Of a DNA stretch of 11,200 nucleotides, positions 6,714-11,200 are shown piece by piece (within the stretch, counting starts at the first letter, position 1; every line of letters starts with the position of its first letter). The DNA comes from Nitrospirota bacterium. GTDB taxonomy: Bacteria; Nitrospirota; Thermodesulfovibrionia; Thermodesulfovibrionales; Dissulfurispiraceae. The stretch spans positions 1 to 11,200 of the forward strand of contig DUZI01000029.1 of assembly GCA_013349595.1 (NCBI GenBank). Reading direction: 5' to 3'. Below the pieces are notes generated by a model, which saw only the letters and a program-made list of their open reading frames with translations, searched no databases and had not been told where the DNA came from. The translations under genes were made by a program, and so were the position numbers.

Positions 6714-6727
6714 AAAGGAGGTTTACT

Positions 6728-6925
6728 ATGCAAGAAGACCTTGATAGGATAGAAGACTTTGAAGCAAAGGAAACAAAACATAGTCTCCCAATAGGGTGGT
6801 TGGTTCTATTCTGGGGGCTTATTATATGGGGCGTTTATTACTTATATGCATATACCCCTGCTTTTAGTGGTTGGAGTCAAGAGAAGGCTTATGAGGAGTC
6901 AATAAAAGTTGGCGATAAAAAATAG
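6728..6925 (+). CDS. Stand-alone CcoP N-terminal membrane anchor (FixP_N-like), no heme
   Basis: The protein has 65 residues. An acidic N-terminus (QEDLDRIEDFEAKE) is followed by a Leu-Pro-x-Gly-Trp turn and one helix at about 22-42. It ends in AYTPAFSGWSQEKAYEES. This matches the N-terminal domain of CcoP/FixP, where the helix and a Gly-Trp-Ser segment dock the subunit onto CcoN. There is no CxxCH, and the stop codon comes where the cytochrome part of CcoP should begin. The heme domain seems to have moved to the end of the preceding gene. The ATG at 6728 has AAGGAGG seven bases upstream; the frame is open further upstream but lies inside ccoO. By size alone it could be called CcoQ, but the sequence suits the CcoP anchor better. 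Only six bases separate it from the convergent larB. Confidence 0.85.
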   Translation: MQEDLDRIEDFEAKETKHSLPIGWLVLFWGLIIWGVYYLYAYTPAFSGWSQEKAYEESIKVGDKK

Positions 6926-6931
6926 CAAAGA

Positions 6932-7669
6932 TTATTTCAACCTGTTTATTTTATGGGCAAGACAGGCTGAACCAAAGCCATTGTCAATGTTCATTACTGC
7001 AAGACCTGGTACACATGAATTTAGCATGGCAAATAAAGCTGTAATTCCCTCAAAGCTTGTGCCATAACCAGTTGATGTGGGCACTGCTATAACAGGTTTG
7101 TCGGTTAATCCGCCAACTACCGATGGTAGTGCCCCTTCCATACCAGCAATAACGATTAAAACCCTTGCCTTTCTTATTCTTTCAAGACAATCAAAGAGAC
7201 GATGAATACCTGCAACGCCAATATCATTTATTGTCTCAACCTTATTACCAAGAAAAGTAGCCGTTATCTCCGCCTCTTGTGAAACAGATATATCAGATGT
7301 ACCTGCAGAAAGAATGAGAATATCACCAACCCTTGATTTGCTCCCATTACATGTGATTACCTTAGCTTGTTCATAGAATCTAGCACCCTTAATTTTAAGT
7401 TTATCAAATACTTCTTCATTTGTCTTTGTGATGAGAAATCTCCCTGTCTGTTTATACATTGCCTCAGCAATTTTTACTACCTCGTCAGTCTTTTTGTTTA
7501 AACCAAAGATAACCTCTGGGATACCACTCCTTATGTGTCTGTGATGGTCAATACGGGCTAATTTTATGTTTTCATATGTAAAGGGCTTTAACTTGTTGAG
7601 TAAGTCATCAAGGGATATTCCTTTGTTTTGAAAATCTTTTAGGAGGGATTTAAGGTAATCTATATCCAT
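6932..7669 (-). CDS. larB: Nickel-pincer cofactor biosynthesis protein LarB
   Basis: This is a cytoplasmic carboxylase/hydrolase. LarB carboxylates the pyridinium ring of nicotinic acid adenine dinucleotide and splits off AMP, the first step to the nickel-pincer nucleotide of lactate racemase (LarA) and related epimerases. The 245 aa are family length. The PurE-like part includes SAGTSDISVSQEA (121-133), GMEGALPSVVGG (176-187), PTSTGYGTSFEG (197-208) and MNIDNGFG (226-233). Glu178 and Cys219 (LNSC) match the acid and the cysteine that forms the covalent pyridine intermediate in characterised LarB. PurE of purine synthesis is excluded by length and the C-terminal motifs. The start overlaps the end of gpsA by 20 bases, so both are probably on one transcript. 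larC, larE and larA are not in the window. Confidence 0.95.
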   Translation of the reverse strand: MDIDYLKSLLKDFQNKGISLDDLLNKLKPFTYENIKLARIDHHRHIRSGIPEVIFGLNKKTDEVVKIAEAMYKQTGRFLITKTNEEVFDKLKIKGARFYEQAKVITCNGSKSRVGDILILSAGTSDISVSQEAEITATFLGNKVETINDIGVAGIHRLFDCLERIRKARVLIVIAGMEGALPSVVGGLTDKPVIAVPTSTGYGTSFEGITALFAMLNSCVPGLAVMNIDNGFGSACLAHKINRLK

Positions 7670-8657
7670 TAAACTCTGATTTCAAAGATCTTGTCATCAA
7701 CTCTCTGACTGCATCAATGGGTGAGACATTGTTATAAAGTGCGTTATAGACTTGTTCAGTTATGGGCATCTCAACTAAAAGTTTTTTTGAAAGTTCAAAG
7801 GCTGCCTTTGTGGTAGCTACTCCTTCTGCTATTGTCCTCGTTTGATTTAAAATATCCGATAATTTTTCACCCTTACCAAGTTTGTAGCCAACTGTAAAGT
7901 TTCTTGACATCATTGCTGTGCATGTAAGCATTAAATCTCCTATCCCACTTAATCCAGAAAAGGTATTTTCCTGGGCACCCATAGCCACACCAAGCCTTGT
8001 AATCTCATAAAGGCCTCTTGTAAGAAGCGCTGCCCTTGCATTATTCCCCAAACCAAGACCTTCACAAATACCAGAGGCTATGGCAATTACATTTTTTATA
8101 GCCCCGCCTATCTCTACACCTTTTACATCCTGATGGGTATAGACCCTAAAGAAGTCAGTATTAAAAAGTTCTTGAAGTAAGAGTAAGTCTTTTTTATTTT
8201 CTGAGGCAAGTGTAACAGCAGTAGGGAGCTTTTGAAGCACCTCTGTTGCAAAGCTTGGACCAGAAATTACCGAAACAGGTCTTTGTAATATTTCACTTAT
8301 TATAGCTGATGGAAGACAGTAAGTATTGTTCTCAATTCCCTTTGAGGCACTCACTAAAACTGCATCATTTTTGATATAGGGTTTTAACTCTGTAAAAACA
8401 GATCTTATGTGTTGAGTAGGGACAACATTGACTATATAGCGGGTATTTCTTACTGCCTCTTCAAAGTCAGTTGTAGCATGTATCATATGAGGCAGAATAA
8501 ATTCAGATAAATAAAGGTCATTTCTGCCCATGTTATTAATACACTGGGCTACCTCTTTTTCATAACACCAAAGAACTACATCATACTCTTTCTCTGCAAG
8601 CAGACAAGCTAAGGTAGTCCCCCAACTTCCTGCACCTATGATTGATATATATCCCAT
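7650..8657 (-). CDS. gpsA: NAD(P)-dependent glycerol-3-phosphate dehydrogenase
   Basis: The cytoplasmic enzyme reduces dihydroxyacetone phosphate to sn-glycerol 3-phosphate, the backbone for membrane phospholipids. It has 335 aa, full length. The nucleotide-binding loop is GAGSWGT (8-14). SASKGIE (103-109), SGPSFATEV (132-140), and catalytic Lys188 in GGAIKNVIAIASG follow. NNARAALLTRGLYEI (205-219), GLSGIGDLMLTC (235-246) and the C-terminal RSLKSE are typical. It lies 57 bases after argS and overlaps larB, all on the same strand. The ATG at 8657 has no obvious Shine-Dalgarno, but residues 1-8 match the usual N-terminus closely. Confidence 0.97.
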   Translation of the reverse strand: MGYISIIGAGSWGTTLACLLAEKEYDVVLWCYEKEVAQCINNMGRNDLYLSEFILPHMIHATTDFEEAVRNTRYIVNVVPTQHIRSVFTELKPYIKNDAVLVSASKGIENNTYCLPSAIISEILQRPVSVISGPSFATEVLQKLPTAVTLASENKKDLLLLQELFNTDFFRVYTHQDVKGVEIGGAIKNVIAIASGICEGLGLGNNARAALLTRGLYEITRLGVAMGAQENTFSGLSGIGDLMLTCTAMMSRNFTVGYKLGKGEKLSDILNQTRTIAEGVATTKAAFELSKKLLVEMPITEQVYNALYNNVSPIDAVRELMTRSLKSEFNGYRLP

Positions 8658-8714
8658 GTCTTAAATTATGAGGTTTTAATCATATCAAAAAAAGTATTTA
8701 TTATCAATAGCAAT

Positions 8715-10376
8715 TTACATCTTATCAGGTGCAGAGACACCAAGAAGTGTTAATCCCTCCTTAAAAATAATCTTTGCACAAATACATAAAGCTAATCTTG
8801 ATAAGGTAATATCTCTATCTTCTGTGATGACCCTATATTTGTGATAATATGGATGAAATAAGCCTGCAAGTTCATAAAGATAAAAAGCAATCCTATGTGG
8901 CTCTCTTGTTTTAACTGTTGATTTAAATAACATTGGATAGGATAAAATTTTTTTAACAATCCTTAATTCATCTTCATTTAATCTGAAGTTTGAAGGCTTT
9001 ATTTTCTGAATGTCTAACTTTACGCCTAAATTTTCTGCCTTTTCAATTATGCTACTTATTCTTGCATGGGCATACTGAACATAATAAACTGGATTGTCGG
9101 CAGACTGTTCCTTTGCCTTTTCTATATCAATTTCAAGTGGTGTGTCATGTCTTCTAAATAAAAAGAGAAATTTTGTAGTGTCAGGACCTATTTCATCAAT
9201 AATTTCCCTTAAAGTTATAAACTCTCCTGCCCTTTTGGACATTTGTACAGGTTTGCCATCTCTTAGTAGGGTAACCATTTGAATTAAAAGGACATTAAAG
9301 TTTTCTGAGTGCAATCCAAGTGCCTGAAGGGCAGAACTTATGCGTGGTATATAGCCATGATGGTCTGCTCCCCATATATCAATAATCTCTTCAAATCCCC
9401 TGTCAAGTTTATACTTATGATAGGCAATATCAGAGGCAAAATAAGTATATTCTCCATTACTTTTGAGAACAACCCTATCTTTATCATCTCCATAAACAGT
9501 AGATTTAAACCAAAGGGCACTATCTTTTTCATAAATTAGACCTTTATCTCTTAAATGTTCAATCGCCTCTTGAACCATACCTTTGTCATAAAGCTCCTTC
9601 TCGCTCTTCCAAGTGTCAAAGTGAACATTCATGTCAGCAAGATCTTTCTTTATATCTTTCAACATTAATTGGCAGGAAAGGTTATTAACTAGTGAGGAGA
9701 TTTCCTCAAAGGTATCTTTACAAAGGTTATATTCCTTTAACAAAGATGAAAGTTCATTATTTAAAACTATTTCTTCAATATAATCTCCCCTGTAGCCATC
9801 TTCAGGGAATGGATAATCTCTTTCGTCACACAATTTCTGCCTGTATCTTGCATATACAGAGTGTCCAAGTTTTTTTATTTGAACACCTGCATCGTTTATA
9901 TAATATTCTTTAAATACTTTATATCCTCCTGCTTCCATAATGTTACAAAGTGCCATCCCTACTGCAGCACCTCTACCATGACCGAGGTGTAAGGGACCAG
10001 TTGGATTAGCACTGACGAATTCAAGGAGCACTTTTTTACCTTTGCCGATATCAAAGTTGAGGTAATCTCTGTGATTAGCAATAATTTTTATCAATTCTTC
10101 AAGGAGAAATTCCTCTTTAAACTTAAAATTTACAAAACCCTGTCCTGCTACTTCAATTTTCTCAAATATGTGAGGATAATTTTCATAAATATTCTTTTTA
10201 ATTTCTTCTGCTATTATTTTTGGAGGCTTTTTAAGTGTCTTAGCAAGTCTCATTGCAATTGGTGTAGAGAGGTCGCCATAAGATTCATCTCTTGGGATTT
10301 CAATCTCAATAGGTATGTGGGTTAAATTGAATATGTGTAAGGTATTTTCTAATATTTTATTAAGTTCTTTTTCCAT
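8715..10376 (-). CDS. argS: Arginyl-tRNA synthetase
   Basis: This class I synthetase charges tRNA-Arg with arginine in the cytoplasm. It has 553 aa, the usual bacterial length. The N-terminal additional domain (1-100) leads to SANPTGPLHLGHGRG (122-136), which contains the HIGH-type signature HLGH. YYINDAGVQ (158-166), WGADHHGYIPR (335-345) and the KMSKS-type loop QMSKRAG (378-384) complete the catalytic core. The last ~120 residues, from YYVQYAHARISS, form the helical DALR anticodon-binding domain. The ATG at 10376 lacks a Shine-Dalgarno. A good promoter lies immediately upstream, so argS can be transcribed without the regulator gene 47 bases before it. The downstream partners gpsA and larB are unrelated to translation. 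Confidence 0.98.
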   Translation of the reverse strand: MEKELNKILENTLHIFNLTHIPIEIEIPRDESYGDLSTPIAMRLAKTLKKPPKIIAEEIKKNIYENYPHIFEKIEVAGQGFVNFKFKEEFLLEELIKIIANHRDYLNFDIGKGKKVLLEFVSANPTGPLHLGHGRGAAVGMALCNIMEAGGYKVFKEYYINDAGVQIKKLGHSVYARYRQKLCDERDYPFPEDGYRGDYIEEIVLNNELSSLLKEYNLCKDTFEEISSLVNNLSCQLMLKDIKKDLADMNVHFDTWKSEKELYDKGMVQEAIEHLRDKGLIYEKDSALWFKSTVYGDDKDRVVLKSNGEYTYFASDIAYHKYKLDRGFEEIIDIWGADHHGYIPRISSALQALGLHSENFNVLLIQMVTLLRDGKPVQMSKRAGEFITLREIIDEIGPDTTKFLFLFRRHDTPLEIDIEKAKEQSADNPVYYVQYAHARISSIIEKAENLGVKLDIQKIKPSNFRLNEDELRIVKKILSYPMLFKSTVKTREPHRIAFYLYELAGLFHPYYHKYRVITEDRDITLSRLALCICAKIIFKEGLTLLGVSAPDKM

Positions 10377-10391
10377 TAATTGGCAGATTAA

Positions 10392-10419
10392 ATTAAAGAA
10401 TTGCAGTTGTTAATGTCAA
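10392..10419 (-). promoter_or_regulatory. Candidate sigma-70 promoter of argS
   Basis: On the minus strand a perfect TTGACA (10419-10414) and TTTAAT (10397-10392, 5 of 6) are 16 bases apart. Transcription would start near 10385, giving a leader of about 9 bases before ATG 10376. It lies in the 47-base gap after the regulator gene. Confidence 0.55.
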
Positions 10420-10423
10420 ATCT

Positions 10424-11107
10424 CTATTTCAATGTCTCAAGACCTGATGCTAATTCTTCAAGTTTTTTTTGATTTTTTATAGTTATTACCTTGCCATTAA
10501 CTTCAATCAATCCTTGTGAAGTCATCTTTGCAAAGATCCGAGAAAGTGTCTCAGGGACAGTGCCAAGAATACTTGCAAGGTGAGTTTTTGAGACATCAAG
10601 TCTAATTATATTGGTCATGTTTTTCTCATTACTAACATATAAAAGATAAGAAGAAAGCCTGCTTGGGACCTCTTTTAGGGAAAGGTTTTCAATGAGGTGT
10701 GTAAAATTTTTTAGTCTTAAAGATAAATTAGCAATCATATTTAAGGATACTTGAGGCTGTTCTTTGATTAGATATATAAAATCATCTTTCTCAATAAATA
10801 AAAATGTGCTGTCCTGCAATGTTACTGCATTTGCAGGATAAGAGCCGCCTATAAATACGGGGACCTCACCAAAGACCTCCCCAGGACCTAAAAGGTGAAA
10901 AATTTGTTCCTTACCATCAAAACCAATTTTAAATATCTTAACAAACCCCGAATTGATGCAATAAAAACCCTTTGCCTCATCTCCATCCATAAAGATGACT
11001 TCACCTTTATCAAACTTTTTAATATGACAAATTTTTACAAGTTTATTGATATTTTCTTCATCAAGACCTCTGAATAGAGAAATCTTAAATATTAAATTGT
11101 TTTTCAT
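10424..11107 (-). CDS. Crp/Fnr-family transcriptional regulator
   Basis: From the ATG at 11107 the protein has 227 residues, the usual size. The N-terminal cyclic-nucleotide-like beta barrel includes KGEVIFMDGDEAKGFY and LGPGEVFGEVPVFIGG (about 73-88). The arginine that contacts cAMP phosphate in Crp is replaced (SYPANAV), and there is no Fnr-like cysteine cluster, so the signal is unknown. Residues 172-210 form the winged helix-turn-helix, with SKTHLASILGTVPETLSR across the two helices. The frame is open upstream to the window edge: TTG 11164 and ATG 11131 are alternative starts. I chose 11107 because the family normally begins just before IFKISLFRGL. It is transcribed toward argS. A role at the cbb3 promoter is possible but unsupported by a clear site. 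Confidence 0.9.
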   Translation of the reverse strand: MKNNLIFKISLFRGLDEENINKLVKICHIKKFDKGEVIFMDGDEAKGFYCINSGFVKIFKIGFDGKEQIFHLLGPGEVFGEVPVFIGGSYPANAVTLQDSTFLFIEKDDFIYLIKEQPQVSLNMIANLSLRLKNFTHLIENLSLKEVPSRLSSYLLYVSNEKNMTNIIRLDVSKTHLASILGTVPETLSRIFAKMTSQGLIEVNGKVITIKNQKKLEELASGLETLK

Positions 11108-11158
11108 AATTGTTGGGAGTAATTTTAACATCAATACTTGTAAATAATAAAACAACCT

Positions 11159-11199
11159 ACCCAAAATCAGCGATAGAACTAAAAAGCTTAGTAAAATCA
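11159..11199 (-). repeat. 40-bp dispersed repeat, copy 2
   Basis: This is the second copy of the block at 3965-4004, in opposite orientation on the map but the same orientation relative to the gene downstream of it. It lies about 50 bases upstream of the chosen regulator start and runs to the window edge, so its full extent is unseen. The larger terminal repeats of copy 1's element are not evident next to it. Confidence 0.55.
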
Positions 11200-11200
11200 G

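Noticed and set aside
8715..10376. Several open frames of 60-85 codons on the plus strand inside argS, and similar ones antisense or offset within ccoN and ccoO
   Set aside because: They follow the codon pattern of the real genes, have no family resemblance or ribosome sites, and lie wholly within strongly supported genes.
10424..11107. True Fnr or cAMP-Crp assignment
   Set aside because: There is no N-terminal cysteine cluster for an iron-sulfur centre and no Arg-Ser/Thr at the cAMP phosphate pocket. Only the broad family can be supported.
11108..11200. In-frame hydrophobic extension upstream of the Crp/Fnr regulator (LILLSFLVLSLILGRLFYY), suggesting a membrane-fused regulator
   Set aside because: The stretch overlaps the dispersed 40-bp repeat, whose other copy has a 1-base indel and no conserved frame. 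The family's normal N-terminus begins at the later ATG, so I read this as non-coding upstream DNA. The sequence beyond 11200 would settle it.

Overview
The window comes from an AT-rich bacterium. It looks Gram-negative, with a respiratory, probably microaerobic or facultatively anaerobic life. The mix is a cbb3 oxidase, a PilZ protein, a Crp/Fnr regulator, LarB and a pyruvate-carboxylase-type biotin protein. This mix, and the style of the proteins, recall Nitrospirota or Deferribacterota relatives. That placement is a guess from family resemblance, not a result.

Left part (1-3548): the C-terminal 471 codons of a biotin-dependent carboxyltransferase (pyruvate carboxylase B / oxaloacetate decarboxylase alpha type), cut by the window edge. 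Next come about 300 bases of non-coding DNA with a degenerate inverted repeat, then a 12-helix MFS transporter preceded by a 6-codon mini-ORF. A PilZ-domain protein lies on the minus strand, and its 3' end overlaps the transporter's 3' end.

Middle (3549-6925): about 700 bases without a protein gene hold a perfect 10-bp palindrome, a 123-bp MITE-like element and a good extended -10 promoter. That promoter sits directly before a tRNA gene whose body is proline-like but whose anticodon reads CAG (leucine). The tRNA is followed 56 bases later by a three-gene cbb3 oxidase operon, each gene with a near-perfect Shine-Dalgarno. The operon has an unusual layout: normal CcoN, then CcoO with an extra CcoP-like cytochrome c domain fused to its C-terminus, then a 65-aa protein that is only the membrane anchor of CcoP.

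Right part (6932-11200): four minus-strand genes read crp/fnr - argS - gpsA - larB. They encode a regulator, arginyl-tRNA synthetase, glycerol-3-phosphate dehydrogenase and the first enzyme of nickel-pincer cofactor synthesis. gpsA and larB overlap. A 40-bp sequence upstream of the regulator also occurs inside the element upstream of the tRNA/cbb3 block, in the same orientation relative to the downstream gene.

The two most notable points are the identity-conflicted tRNA and the rearranged cbb3 subunits. I see no CRISPR array, transposase, riboswitch or convincing intrinsic terminator.
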